The notes below the pieces were generated by a model. That model was not told the origin of the DNA. It worked only from the letters and a program-made list of their open reading frames with translations, and did not search any database. DNA of 64,000 nt. Origin: Lucinisca nassula. Lineage: Eukaryota > Mollusca > Bivalvia > Lucinida > Lucinidae. The DNA is taken from positions 129,887,688 to 129,951,687 of the forward strand of contig OY757015.1 in NCBI GenBank assembly GCA_963580285.1, given 5' to 3'. The position numbers were made by a program, and so were the translations under genes. Below, piece by piece: positions 1 to 33,329 of this stretch (position 1 is the first letter of the stretch; every line of letters begins with the position of its first letter).

Positions 1-233
1 GGTTTTCGAGGAGTTGTTGAAAATGTGAAAAGCAAACGATGGACGACAGACGACGGAAAACAGACCATGGAATAAGAGGATTTGGAGCTTTGCGCCAGGT
101 GAGCTAATTAACTAACAGATGATATTAAATGTTATCTTTCATGGTTATCTTAAATTTTATTTCCAGATGAAAAACAAATGGCAGTATTTTTCTTAAAACT
201 CTCCAATAATTAATTGTTCACGATCGTTAAAAC

Positions 234-969
234 CATTACAAAAACATGCCTATACAAATACATTGTAAACTTTATCGCCGAAAAAAGGGAACATTTTAAG
301 ACGAAATGATATTTTTCTTATTGTTGCTCAAAATATAGATTGGCGGTTCTAACGAGTACCCACAATCTATATTTTAGAGCAGAAATAAGACAAGAAATGC
401 GTCCATAGGACACGGATGCCCCCGCCTGAATATTCATCCATTAAAAGTTATTGACTGTGTTTAAGTTTTGGACCCTTTTTCACTTTTGATCTCTAAGTAT
501 GACCTTGACTTTGTAGGTAAGGACCTTGGTTTTGTGTGAGGCAGATTGTCTCATGATGGCTAACATTTCTGCCAAGTTATTTCAAAATCCATCCAGAGAT
601 AAGAAAGTTATTGACTGCATTTAAGTTTCGGACCATTTTTTTTATCTTTGACCTCTAAGTATGACCTTGACCTTGGAGGTACGGACCTGGGTTTTGCACG
701 TGACACGTCGTCTCATGATGGTTAACATTTCTGCCTAGTAATTTAAAAATCCATCAAGAAATAAGGAAGTTATTGACTGCGTTTAAGTTTCGGACGCACG
801 GACGGACGGACGAACGGAGGGACGGACAGGGACAAAGCTATATGCCCTTTCCACCATTCTTCGAAAGGCGGGGGCATAAAAAATAAGGTTTACTCCTATA
901 AACCCCAGTTTTACTATATAAAAGTGGGTTTCAAGGGGGTCAAAATTATATAGGCGTGTTTTCGTGATG
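234..969. mobile_element. Hairpin MITE family A, interrupted copy
   Basis: Both ends match the family's inverted termini (CATTACGAAAACACGCCTAT type). The centre holds half of the family hairpin (GGCGGTTCTAACGAGTACCC). A different element is inserted at about 394-880, splitting it. Family A recurs many times in the window. Confidence 0.75.
394..880. mobile_element. Element B: MITE with internal tandem repeat
   Basis: It begins near ATGCCCCCGCC and ends GGCGGGGGCAT, a short inverted terminal repeat. The interior holds about 2.5 copies of a ~170-bp unit (TTATTGACTGCGTTTAAG, then GACCTCTAAGTATGACCTTG). A second copy at 50.7-51.5 kb has more units. It sits inside a family A MITE, so it arrived later. 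Confidence 0.7.
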
Positions 970-1059
970 CCCTATCGGTGAGGCTGTTTCAGTTATGAAC
1001 GACCAGCCACAATTCACCTTATTTGCATTATCTGCTGGTTCCTAGTCTGAAGTTTATCA

Positions 1060-1138
1060 GTGTTGGAAAAACAGGTAACCAGACCCCCCTGACCTTGAAA
1101 GGTCAGGGGGGTCTGGTTTCCTGTTTTCCAATATTGAC
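1060..1138. repeat. Short near-perfect hairpin
   Basis: GGTCAGGGGGGTCTGG pairs with CCAGACCCCCCTGACC, and the flanks extend the stem. It lies about 400 bp downstream of the NAGA stop. It is probably a MITE remnant. Confidence 0.6.
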
Positions 1139-1379
1139 AATGTGCAAGCTGGGAGCCAGCAAATAATGCAAATATGGTGAATAGACATTTTCCTAGCAGA
1201 AATAAGAATTTAAAGTAAAACGGCAAACACTTCGTTTCACCATATAAAGTAGGTCACAAAAAGGCACTCCCTGAACTAACTGTTTTTTTTTTACCAGAAT
1301 CGGTCTGGAAAGTAACGGAAAGTCATACATTTTGCATGGGGGTCTAGATAATGAGTTTAGTATTGAGGGACCATGGTAC

Positions 1380-1385
1380 TTTATT
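1380..1385 (-). promoter_or_regulatory. Candidate NAGA polyadenylation signal
   Basis: AATAAA on the minus strand, about 160 bp past the NAGA stop codon. It is the first canonical hexamer seen after the stop. Position and motif are the only support. Confidence 0.45.
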
Positions 1386-1545
1386 CTATTTATAGAAAAA
1401 TATATGAACGCTGCCAGTCAGTATCGTTTTCTGGTGAAGTGATATGATTCAACAAATTCATTCATTTTTGTATTTACAAAATGTATTATGTAACAAGAAT
1501 ATCAAGTAAAATGAAACAATTATGCTATGTGGTCTATTGTCTCCG

Positions 1546-23330
<21,785 letters not shown>

Positions 23331-23499
23331 CTGAAAGATAGATAAACAGTACGTATTATGCATCTTTTAAATCATTACGATAACCCTTTTTATACCAAAT
23401 GGAATCTTCCTCCTTATATAAAGCAGGAGTCCATTTTAAAGTTTAGGGGTGTCAGGTTGTGTTTTCATCAAAATTTATTTGGAAAATGACTGAACTTTT

Positions 23500-23575
23500 C
23501 GCAAACAGTGGAGGCCCTGATCAGATGCCGCAGAATATGGCGTCTGATCTGGGTTTCCGGCACAAAATGGGTTAA
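23500..23575. repeat. Short hairpin family I
   Basis: GCCCTGATCAGATGCCGCAG and GGCGTCTGATCTGGGTTTCC. Confidence 0.55.
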
Positions 23576-24205
23576 CAGTCCCATAAATGGGTAGCCATGT
23601 GCACTCAGTTTTATATAGGGATCACTGAGATTTAAAAAGGTGCACGGTTTTTTTTTTAGACAAAAACAAGATTTTGTGTACCTGTTAGAACTGCCTCAAT
23701 AAAAGAACACTTTTCCGTGGTGAGGGGTCTTCATATAACCGAAACTACCAATTTTTCCGCAGTTTGCTCTTTGTTTATGAGTGTTCCAAGTAAAAAGAGG
23801 CCTCCTGCCTAGTGCAGTTCGGTCAGTCTTCGCAATGCATTATCAGGATGTCATTCCCACAGCGAAGGCTGATTCTGATTGCGTTGTTAAGCAAGCTATA
23901 TGTGTCTTTGCTAAGCGCACAGGCGAAGTTCCCTTTTCCTTGTCGCGACCCACAACCACTGTGAACATGTTCTGACAACAGGTTTCGACTTCAACATAAC
24001 GTATGCGGTTCTCTATGGACTATCCGGCCACGAAGATAGCCAATGTGAATGAATGCCTTTGGTTTTTGGGACAATAATGTTCGGCAGTCGACCCCAAAAT
24101 ACTAAGCACAGTAGCTTTACGTTGCTTGTTTCCACAAGACTATCACTGATTTGTACAAAATTAAGGTATTTTTTATTTATAGCCGTACTATTCTTATCGT
24201 TTTGT
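23576..24205. other. NAGA upstream region, nothing recognised
   Basis: No exon, RNA gene or clear promoter element seen. The real promoter cannot be placed without the 5' noncoding exon. Confidence 0.5.
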
Positions 24206-24214
24206 GTGTTTGTG

Positions 24215-24470
24215 TTGAGGTTTTAGGTCATTTGGAGACGTTTTCTTCCGATTTTTCTTGACTTCTACCCGACATTGAGGTGAAATGACATCTCAAGCCC
24301 TACCGCTTGGGTTTAAGGAGTTGTCCGACTCGCACCACTTTCCTGGCCAGGCTTAGACGTAAGCGGTTATCAGTACTCAAAGTTCGGTCGGTTTCAGCTC
24401 TGCGCGGAAGCACCATGCAGCCCAATCCATTTCTGCAAGCCCCGACGGGCGGGGCCGCTATTATTGTTGT
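24215..24470 (-). mobile_element. Family C repeat
   Basis: GTCATTTGGAGACGTTTTCT, GTGAAATGACATCTCAAGCC, CTCTGCGCGGAAGCACCATG, head CGACGGGCGGGGCC. Confidence 0.65.
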
Positions 24471-24524
24471 GAGGTCAGGGTGTTTCCTCTAGAATCGATA
24501 TGTACATTACTCATGTGTTGGGTT

Positions 24525-24600
24525 TGACGGTGTATGCCAAGATCAGACGCATAAACAGCGGCGTCAGATCAGGGTCTACACTGTTTGCTTGAAGAACAGA
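24525..24600. repeat. Short hairpin family I
   Basis: AAGATCAGACGCATAAACAG and GCGTCAGATCAGGGTCTACA. Confidence 0.55.
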
Positions 24601-24819
24601 AATTTAAGGGTTAATAGAAATGGTCCTAGTTCCTATTCAACAGCCTACACATGGAGACAATCGACCAGTGCTGACAGGGCTTTAGAGTAGCGAGCAAAAA
24701 AGGCAGCAGCCGGAACATACATGTAATGTTGGTTGTGGATATTGGTTCCAGACATTGAAATATATAATGGTACAAATAAAATGAGAGGAGATTGTTTTCT
24801 GAGTGTAGGCGGGAAAATC

Positions 24820-25135
24820 TGTTTGTTTGTTTGATTTGAGGTTTAACGTCCCCGTCAACACTGTATAGGTCATTTTGGAGACGCTGCTTCCAATTTTGTG
24901 GGACTTTTACCCGACACTGAGATGGAATGACATCTCAAGCCCTGTCGCCCAATGAAACCAATAGGGTTTATAAGTATGGACGATCAGACTCGCACCGCTT
25001 TACCTGGGCTGGCTTAGGTCCTCAAAGCTTTTTAAGCTGTTTCCCAGTACTCTTATGTGTCGGATTTTAGCTCTGCGTGGAAGCATCATGTAGCCTATCT
25101 ATTTCTTCAAGCCCCGATGGTCGGGGGCCGATAGG
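24820..25135 (-). mobile_element. Family C repeat, full length
   Basis: Tail end GTTTGTTTGTTTGATTTGAG, head end CGATGGTCGGGGGCCG. It is one of the best full copies (about 315 bp). The AAACAAACAAA tail on the minus strand suggests retroposition. Confidence 0.75.
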
Positions 25136-25218
25136 CGAGAAAATGATTCCGAATTCGGAGTACTTTATTTTACTATTCAATATTGTAAAACACTTTAAGT
25201 TTACGGGGCTTCATTTTC

Positions 25219-25498
25219 CATCACGTGATCAAGTCCGTGAAATGAAGACCCCCCTATACCCCACTTTATATAGAGAAAACTGGGGTTTTCGGGGGTATAC
25301 ATTATTTTTCTTATTCTTGCTCCAAGACATAGGTTGTGGGTACTCGTTAGAACCGCCTCAATGAGGCGGTTCTAACGAGCACCCACAACCTATGTTTGCA
25401 GTATTTATAAGAAAAATATCACAGATTTTCATCAGAAAAATGGCCATTTTGGAGATGAGTAAAATGCACCAATTTGCACGGGTGTGTTATCGTAATGT
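25219..25498. mobile_element. Family A MITE, complete
   Basis: Ends CATCACGTGATCAAGTCCGT and GCACGGGTGTGTTATCGTAATG-like; perfect central hairpin GTTAGAACCGCCTCAATGAG. Confidence 0.82.
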
Positions 25499-25499
25499 T

Positions 25500-26130
25500 T
25501 ATTGCAGTTTGTTAACATCCTTCAACCCGTACACTCAGAACGCCCCAAAAAGGAAACATTGAAAGATCGAAAAGAACCAAAACAGACGCCCCCCTGAATG
25601 TTACATGTAAGCCCGTTCAGATTCTACATTGTTTGGATCAAGGTATGTGAGTTATATTTTCACGGTTAACAAATAGAACAGTTGTGGCAGCACTTAGACA
25701 ATTTTTGAAAATGAAATTGTCCAAATGCCATGTATCGGTTAATTTGCGCACGGTTAAAATTGAGATATTTGTAATAGTCACGTCGATAACAGCAATTCAG
25801 GCTTGATGGTCTTATAACAAATAAGCCATAACAAATGAGCTACCTTATTTAAAACAATACTTGTCTAATATGCGTGCACAAAAGCAACTTCTACTGGCAG
25901 ACATACAGAGGATACCGTAAAAACTCGAAAAATTCGGACAAATTTGTTTCACAATCCAGCAAGGAATCCATGAAGTGCAGATGTAATGGTAAACAGTGTA
26001 GACCCTGATCAGACTGCTCCTGGATCAACACTATTTGCTTAGGCATGTCTGTCCCAATAATCAGGTTCATTATGATACATTGAGGTAATTCCATGCAAGT
26101 AGCTGACTGCACACGCACATTTGAAGAATT
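25500..26130. other. Intergenic, one small hairpin
   Basis: A family I hairpin lies at about 25990-26045 (GTAGACCCTGATCAGACTGC). Nothing else recognised. Confidence 0.5.
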
Positions 26131-26131
26131 C

Positions 26132-26354
26132 TTAAGGGGAATGGGAACACCTTCAGGGGAGACAACTCTTGCAAAAGTATTTTTTGTCTCTCATGTCAAT
26201 AGGGGTCAACTCTTAACGGAAAGAATTTGCTCCCGAGGAGAAAATTCTTTCCTTTAAGAGTAGACCCATTTTTCAGTGGAACAGGGCTTACAGAAAAGCG
26301 AACAGGGCTTGGTCCGGAACTGGAAAAATTGCCAGGTGTTCCCATTCCCCTTAA
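26132..26354. mobile_element. Family F MITE (TTAA-flanked)
   Basis: TTAAGGGGAATGGGAACACC to GGTGTTCCCATTCCCCTTAA, a perfect 20-bp inverted terminus. Confidence 0.85.
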
Positions 26355-26452
26355 GACAACTTATAATGTGTTTAATGTGTGGACTGAAATTCAGTGTTAC
26401 TGATTTTTTCAGCTGAAATAGCCACGAAAGATACATGTAGTACTGTTCGTGT

Positions 26453-26660
26453 ACAGTGAAACTTCGATAGGTCGAACACCAGCGGCTCGTTCACTACACC
26501 TGTTTCGAGTTCATTATAAAGCACATGTAGCTAGGAAAAATCTCCAAATACCAGCATATAATACTATATTGCGGGTGATTCAGGGAGTATTTTCTTTTTG
26601 TTTCTTGAAAATTTACGTTTTGTGTACTCATTAGAACTCGAGGCGATCCTCATTCGTTGA
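26453..26660. mobile_element. Family D MITE, degraded
   Basis: ACAGTGAAACTTCGATAGGT terminus and part of the GAGGCGAT hairpin; far end lost. Confidence 0.5.
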
Positions 26661-26674
26661 GGCGATTGTATTGT

Positions 26675-26968
26675 ATTGGAGTTTAACGGCCCAGTCAGTA
26701 CTATTTATGTCATTTTTGAGCCAGTCAGTTTACTTATCCACACATTTCCTGGGCAGGCTTATACTTAAGCGGTTAACCAGTACAGTACACATTCTTTCGC
26801 CAGAAACTGACAGCTGCCCTTCTGGAGAGAATGACCGTAGAAAAGATCTCATGATCAATCTCCACGAAAGAATGTTGCGGACCCCGGCAGGTATCGAGTC
26901 AGCGTCCTCCTGATCACCAGTCAGACGCGTTCCCGACTGAGCTACTGAGGCCGGTAACTGGCTGCACG
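26675..26968 (-). mobile_element. tRNA-derived SINE, third family
   Basis: On the minus strand the head (about 26966-26890) has A box TAGCTCAGTCGGGAACG and B-like GACTCGATACC. A ~200-bp body follows, ending GGGCCGTTAAACTCC. Similar fragment at 2.3 kb. Confidence 0.75.
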
Positions 26969-27073
26969 CGTGCATTTGAAGAATGCTTAAGACGACTTGT
27001 AATGTATCTAACATGTGGACTGAAATATAGCGTTACTGTTTTTTAGCCGAACGAAAGATAGTACTATTTATGT

Positions 27074-27168
27074 ACAGTGAAACTTCAATGGCTCGAACTT
27101 TTACTGTCTCGAACAAAATTTCATGGCCCAAAGGTGTTCGAGTAATTGAAGTTCGATTGCACTAAACA
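27074..27168. mobile_element. Family D MITE, short deletion derivative
   Basis: CAGTGAAACTTCAATGGCTC and TTCGAGTAATTGAAGTTCGA termini only 95 bp apart, with the centre deleted. Confidence 0.65.
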
Positions 27169-27315
27169 TGTATATACTAACGAAAACAACTTGATTTGCA
27201 TATTATATAGCCAAACTAAAATCGTTGTAGAGATAATGAGGACTTACCTTTAGGACGAGTGATAAAGATGTGTAACAGATTGTAATGTTTTGATTTCTCA
27301 TCGACAATCACATGT

Positions 27316-27547
27316 GCCCCGTCAAGCGATTTTGGTACTTATCGCCTATGCGAGCATCGAAGGTTCAGGCGAGCCTGCGCATCCGCGCAGTCTCGCCAGA
27401 ACCTTCGCTGCTCGCTCATACAAGCAGTGAATCAAGAGGAACCTTCAGACAGAAAGCCATATCCCTGGCTCCTCTGAATGGCTGGGCATGCGCAGTTAAA
27501 ATTTGTCATGACGGAATGCTCGAAGACACAAATTCGCTTGGCGGGGC
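27316..27547 (+). mobile_element. Family E MITE, complete
   Basis: GCCCCGTCAAGCGATTTTGG to ATTCGCTTGGCGGGGC. Flanks TCACATGT and TCACATGA agree at 7 of 8 bases, fitting a hAT-type target. Confidence 0.85.
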
Positions 27548-27630
27548 TCACATGATAGTCTCTCTTCAGATACTTTTAGTTATGATATATTGGACAGTAA
27601 ATAAGCCGCGTCGCGAGAAACTCTGTTTTC

Positions 27631-27912
27631 CCATCACGCTAACAAGTCTGTGAAATGAATACCCCTTATACCCTACTTTATATAGAGAAAACTGGGGTTT
27701 ATGGGGGTATACATTATTTTCTTTATTTCTGTTCCTAGACGTAGGTTGTGTGTACTCGTTAGAACCGCATCAGCAAGGCGGTTCTAACGAGCACTCACAA
27801 CCTATGTTTTGAGTATTAATAAGGATAATATCACAAATTTTCATCAGAAAATTGACTGTTTTGGAAATGTAAAAAAAAATGCACTATGCCGCACGGGTGG
27901 GTGATCGTAATG
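27631..27912. mobile_element. Family A MITE, complete
   Basis: CATCACGCTAACAAGTCTGT to GGGTGGGTGATCGTAATG; hairpin slightly decayed. Confidence 0.78.
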
Positions 27913-28194
27913 CGGATGTGTGGCTAGGGCTGGCTAATCAGAGCTTAAAAGATTATCGATTATCAGTGCTCCATTGTGATCGATAATCGATTAGTAATCA
28001 CTGAATATTTGGTCATAATTTTACCTTTCTAGTTTACCACATGTTATACTCTACCGTCTGTATTCGGACAGACAGGCCTTGGCAAACAGTGTTGACCGAG
28101 ATGAGACGCCACAGAACGTTTATGTACACAGTAGCCCGGTCGATTACCCCCCACCCCCCACCCCCCATCTGGGCTTGGATAAATAGATTGGACT

Positions 28195-28455
28195 GCACGA
28201 TGCTTCCACGCAGAACTGAAACTGACCATGCATGAATGCTGGTAAACCGCTTAGAAGGACAAAGCCTGCCTAGGCAAAGTGGTGTGAATCAGACCGTCTA
28301 ATACAAATAAGCCTTTTAGTTTCATTGGACGACAGGGCTAACGTGTCATTTCATATCAATGTCGGGTAAAAGTCCCGCAAAATTGGAAGCAGCGTCTCCA
28401 AAATGACATAAATAGTGTTGACGGGGACGTTAAGCCTCAATTCAAACAAACAAAA
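28195..28455 (+). mobile_element. Family C repeat
   Basis: ATGCTTCCACGCAGAACTGA, GGTAAACCGCTTAGAAGGAC, tail CTCAATTCAAACAAACAAAA. Confidence 0.7.
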
Positions 28456-28470
28456 ACAGTAGCAAGGGGT

Positions 28471-28749
28471 TCATCACGAAAAAACGGCTATATAATTTTG
28501 ACCCCCTCAAACCCCATTTTTATACAGTACAAATGGGGTTAACAGGGGTAAAACTTATTCTACTTCTTTATGCTCTAAAATATGGATTGTGGGTACTCGT
28601 TAGAACCGTCTCGATGAGGCGGTTCTAACGAGTACCCACAATCTATATTTTGAACAGAAATAAGAAAAATATTAAAATTTTTCATCTTCTTTTTTTTTTT
28701 TTTTTCGGCGACAAAGGTTACACTGTATTTGTATAGGCGTGTTTTCGTA
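28471..28749. mobile_element. Family A MITE, complete
   Basis: CATCACGAAAAAACGGCTAT to TATAGGCGTGTTTTCGTAA; hairpin GTTAGAACCGTCTCGATGAG. Confidence 0.8.
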
Positions 28750-28954
28750 AAGTATACTATCCTAGCCGCGAACAAAAGCACTGGTCAGACTGCGCTGATG
28801 CGCAAGTTTATCTGCACTTTTGCTGTTTGCACCGAGTGTGCATTTCGTATGAAATTAATTAAACGAGCGCCATCGACTTTCATGAACTTCAGGTGTCACT
28901 GACGTCGTAATGACGTTACGCGAAGGAGTAACTATATTACAGCCTGCATGTATC

Positions 28955-29060
28955 ATGGGCTGTGGATGCGATCCCGGACTTCTCCAAACTTACGGACGAG
29001 TCTTTAAACACAAATGCCCCGTCTCCGTATGACCTTAGTTGGCGGTGTAACACACGCGCG

Positions 29061-29100
<40 letters not shown>

Positions 29101-29118
29101 CACACACGCGCGCGCGCG
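28955..29118 (+). mobile_element. SINE 3' fragment with CG/CA microsatellite tail
   Basis: GATCCCGGACTTCTCCAAAC and CCGTCTCCGTATGACCTTAG match the SINE piece at 16.9 kb. The tail has expanded into (CG)n(CA)n(CG)n at about 29050-29118. Confidence 0.6.
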
Positions 29119-29119
29119 T

Positions 29120-29462
29120 AGACTGGCTACAGTTTGAAACATTGATTATTATGTAATTATTATTTCGTCCATGTAAGTATATAATTTTGCAAACGATGCC
29201 TTACTGCTGATTGTATAATAATTGTGTATACATGTATGAAAGTGTATGTAGCTACATGTTTAGAACTTTGTTTCAAGTCATGTTCTTTGCAATTTTAATT
29301 CAGCATGATGTAGGCTCTATTGTACTAATTGCTGTATTGACGTTTTGTGCTAAAATCGTGAAGTAACTGTTTTAAGTTCATACGATAAATTGAAAAAAGA
29401 AGAAATAAAGCCAATGACCAGGAATCGATACAATTAACCCACAGCTCCAATCAGAGACACCA
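29120..29462. other. Intergenic, repeat K trace at the right end
   Basis: AT-rich with no gene. CAATTAACCCACAGCTCCAA to GAGACACCAAATGGAAAG (29430-29467) is a reversed repeat K edge. Confidence 0.45.
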
Positions 29463-29469
29463 AATGGAA

Positions 29470-30573
29470 AGAATAACCAGTGCTTCAGCTGAAGTGCACG
29501 ACCCGCCGGATGCTTTTAGCTTTATGAGTGTTACCATATATGGTTCCGCCCCCGCCCATAGGGGCTTGAAGAAATATATGGGCTGCTCGATGCTTTCACA
29601 CAGAGCTGAATCCGGCCCGCACACTAGTACTGGTAAACCACTTAGAGGATCTAAGCCTGTCCAGGAACCGCGGTGCGAGGCGGACCGTCCATGCTAATAA
29701 ACCCTATTGGTTTCATTGGACGACAGGGCTTGAGATGTCATTTCATCTCAATGTCGGGTAAAAGTCCCACAAAATTGGAAGCAACGTCTCCAAAATGACC
29801 TTTACAGTGTTGACGGGGACGTTAAACCTCAAATCAAACAAACAAAGTTACCATATATGGTTATGGCGGCCATTTTGGTCATGTGACCTGGACCTAAAAC
29901 GGTTCCCCCAATAAATGCGCCTTATCGTAAGGAGCAAAAATATATCTTATACTCTAGTACTGTATTCTGAATCGTTTGCAGGATAAAATGCATTCTTACT
30001 TTTCCAATACAAAAGCTTATGAGTCAAAGTTTGACCTAGGCACAAAGAATGTCAAGGCCAACCCATGGTCACCATTTTAACACTTAATGATGGGCCTACG
30101 TCCCAGATGCTATTTATCAAGTTTCGTGGAAATCTGCCCAGGGGTTCTGAAGAAGACTTTTTTTGAAGGGTTTTTACCATATATGGCTTGGCGGTCATTT
30201 TGGTCATGTGACCTGGACCCCATGAGCAAATTTTGGTTTCACCCATCCCATAGAGGCTCCATATGAAATTTGACTTCAATCGGCCCAACGGTTTCCGAGG
30301 AGAAGCAGTTCGAAAAGTTTCACATTTTTCGCCTCGGCGAGGCTATACTAAATGGAATGTAATATTTGGCAAGTTCATTGGTTAGATCTCATTGATATCC
30401 ATCAGTATGTCAAAAATTATTTAAATATTCCAATCGGTTAAGTCACTATCACCAATTTTTACAAACGGGTTACGGACGGACAGACAGACTGACAGAATGA
30501 CACGGTGATTTTAGGACACTCTTAGAAAATCAACCGACTTCAGTCGGTCGCTTTTTCTGCGGGTCGTGCAACT
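29470..30573 (+). mobile_element. Element H (TGCACGACCCGC termini) with nested repeat
   Basis: GTGCACGACCCGCCGGATGC near the left, GCGGGTCGTGCA at the right. Between lie ACCATATATGG blocks, GGTCATGTGACCTGGACC and GGTGATTTTAGGACACTC. The inverted copy at 62.54-63.63 kb shares the order. A family C repeat is nested at 29548-29850. Confidence 0.7.
29548..29850 (+). mobile_element. Family C repeat nested in H, with target duplication
   Basis: Head CCGCCCCCGCCCATAGGGGC, tail AAATCAAACAAACAAA. GTTACCATATATGGTT occurs on both sides, a ~16-bp duplication. Long duplication plus a tail indicates LINE-driven retroposition, so family C behaves as a SINE although no clear A/B boxes are seen. Confidence 0.82.
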
Positions 30574-30579
30574 AGACCC

Positions 30580-30725
30580 TAATGAAAACATCAATAGCGG
30601 AAAGCCAAAAGGACAGTTACTTTCCCACAAAATGGCCAACCGGCTATCCAAAACAAAAACAATACAAGCGATACACACATTCAAAGACAAACCATAACAA
30701 AAATAAACCGCGACAGAAGAACCGC
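30580..30725 (-). repeat. Repeat K, reversed
   Basis: AATGAAAACATCAATAGCGG, AAAGCCAAAAGGACAGTTAC, then CAAAGACAAACCATAACAAA. Confidence 0.6.
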
Positions 30726-30729
30726 CTTG

Positions 30730-31049
30730 GAAAGTGCATTACTGGCCAAGAAAAGGCAATAACATGCTCAGCAAAGTCTCACATGTTATCCATTTTCCTC
30801 AACTAATATTATAAACTCAATAATATACGTGCTCTCATGGAAGAGGTCCTCCACATTATTTGACAAAGTTGCTTGTAAGGTTAAATCAACGCTATTCCGA
30901 CGTCACGACGTCCATAAAACGACGAACAAAGGCGCCAGTGGTAAAGTGGGAAGGGAGACAAGATAATTAATATTTGTATCTTACGATAATGAAATGGAAA
31001 CACAAGTTTTAAACAACATAGAATCTACGTAGATTCAACGTTGTTTGTA
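30730..31049. other. Intergenic, nothing recognised
   Basis: A degraded trace of the family G inner hairpin (CATGTTATCCATTTTCCTC) near 30790; no gene. Confidence 0.4.
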
Positions 31050-32340
31050 CTGAATAGTGTTATGAAATGATCAGAACTCATTGCATTACTTTTGGTAATT
31101 ATATGGTAATATTCCAAGAACATAATTAAGGTTGAAGATCATTACGTTGTGCAGAAATGTTTCTTTTTTCTAATTAATGCATGAAAATTGGCATTTTAAG
31201 GTGCATGATCAGTAATCAAGATTAGGGCTCATCATTAGCTGTGTATTATAAGTAATCATGATGGAGGCTCATGTTCGGTGACCATGATAGGGGCTCATGA
31301 TCATTGATCGCGATTTTGGATCGTGATCAATGATTATGATAAGGTAGCATGATCAACAATCATGAGTCCTGATACATTTTACTCATCTATAAGGCAGTGC
31401 GAGAGAGAAGAGAGGGTCTTTTTGGGTGATACGTTCTGGAGAGAGATAAGCGTTTTGGACCTGTTTAGAGCAAATAGTACCATCTAAGATTATAGTTGTA
31501 TAAGTTAAAAATAAATATATATATATATATATATACTTTCCATCGGACTGGTAGTAGACAGTAGATTCTTTCTGCTGAGTACTGACCAAGTTGGAAATTA
31601 ATTTATGAGCCCAAAGAATAAGAAGTTTTTGTAACACTGGTGAGCAAGCGGTGGGATGGTACTTATACATGCCATTGAAGTGTAATTATTTGTGATATGG
31701 GAAAATTAACTGTTTCAATTGAGTGCCTGTAATTTGTTAAAAAAATCTGATTTAAAGATATACATGTACTAAACAGTTGATGACATAAGCTATTACTGGA
31801 AACAACTTAATTGTTCCAAGCACTTATGTTATCAAACATGGCAGTGGTCTGAATGTTTCTTTTGTTGTGGACAGTGCTGACAAGCAAGTCATGGGCCTAC
31901 ACAGATGAACATGTCCCCCAGAAATGCAAAAGCTGTACACATGTGTATTATCCATTTGGTAATGGAATAACTCCGCTCAAAATTGTAGGGCAGAAGACAT
32001 TTTCAGGCGAGTGGATATCAGATCTGACAAGACAGGCGGTGAAAAAGAAAAAGCATAAATTTGAAAACAGGTAGCTTATCTGGGATCTATACATGGAAAG
32101 TTTTCAATCGACGTTCTGGTGGGCAAGATTACAAGTGTTGTGAAACTACATGTATGTTTGTTTTCGTACCATGTATGTTCTTGAACAAGGAATTTAATTG
32201 CGAGTTTCTTTAATTGGAAGGGTATTATTAATAATGAGTGCTATGGATGATGAATTTGTTTTGAAGCAGCATGATGATTTGTCTGTGAGGGAAAATAGTT
32301 CATCAGAGGGCAAGGTAGCACAGAAAGGGTGCAGATGAGA
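31050..32340 (+). repeat. LTR-like direct repeat, copy 1
   Basis: AGAACTCATTGCATTACTTT, TAATGCATGAAAATTGGCAT, ATCATTAGCTGTGTATTATA, then a small ORF. Copies 2 and 3 are at 36.6-38.2 and 38.2-39.1 kb. With reverse transcriptase between, this fits the pseudo-LTRs of Penelope-like elements. Confidence 0.6.
31838..32074 (+). pseudogene. Copy 1 of small secreted-type ORF
   Basis: Same protein as 37724-37945 but a stop follows the fourth codon (M-A-V-V-stop); the frame reopens at an internal ATG (31853). Unrecognised. Confidence 0.4.
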
Positions 32341-33329
32341 CTGGAGAGGGAGTCAGAGGTGGTTATTTTTCTAGAGATTTTTATAGGAAAAAATATCTGC
32401 ACTACAGTTTTAGTCAGTAATGCTGTTTTATCCTAATCTATGTTGAATACCTAGAATTGTTTTCATGTCTATATCATGGGGACAGCCAACGATTTAATAT
32501 GAAAGGTTAGGCAAACTGACCTTTATGATAAGACAGCCTATATCATGGAATGGGATTTGTTTTACATAATTTGATGTGACATTGTTAATTTCATGCTATG
32601 AAAATCTGCTATTTCAACAAGTTCAGTTATTATAGAGGTGGGTTTAATGGAATTCAGAATTTGGCTGAAATCACTTCGTCAGAATCCTTGTTGGGATCGA
32701 CTTGTGACTTGATAGTTTTCTGGTGCGAATAAAATAGTGAAGTTATGGATAAGAAGTGCCCGGCAGTTTCAATAGGATAAGCATCAATAAGCAGAAATTT
32801 TAATATTTTAAATGATACATTCTGTTCTGTCGCGCTAATTCACTAACTTGGATACCAGCCAATTTTGGGAGGCTTGGAAACGATAAATGATTTGTGTTTG
32901 GTAACTGGAAAGCCATGATAATGTTGGATTAAAAGTTTCATTTTAAGAAGGATTATGTTACGAAATCATTAACTTTAGCAAAGGATTAATGCAAATATGA
33001 TATTCACAGCATCACAAGATTCATTTTAATGAGTGCGTTGATTTGAATAATATATCACTATATTAGTGATGGTTGGGTGTTTGATCCTTACCAGATATTT
33101 TGTGATGTGGAGTGGGAAGTCTGGTTGAGGTCAACATTCTGGACAAGAACACAGAGAGGTTGATGAGATGGTGTATGTTTTATTTCATGTTTTGTTCTGA
33201 TGCGGGTGTTTTATATGTAAGATATGCCTCATTTTTCATGTTTGGTTCACTTGTGTTGACGTGGCCTGGACTTTTAGGAAATGGGACGGGTGAAAGTGCA
33301 GTCAACCAGGAATATTAAGTTATGGAAGG
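32341..33329. other. Element-internal spacer, no gene seen
   Basis: AT-rich, multiple stops in every frame. GGGTATTATTAATAATGAGTG occurs at 32.22, 33.33 and 38.1 kb, linking it to the flanking repeats. Confidence 0.45.

Noticed and set aside
1060..1138. Intrinsic transcription terminator after NAGA
   Set aside because: Hairpin terminators of that type are bacterial; here it is most likely a small inverted-repeat remnant.
23781..23975. Small ORF upstream of NAGA as a 5' gene
   Set aside because: No domain, no splice context; length is expected by chance.
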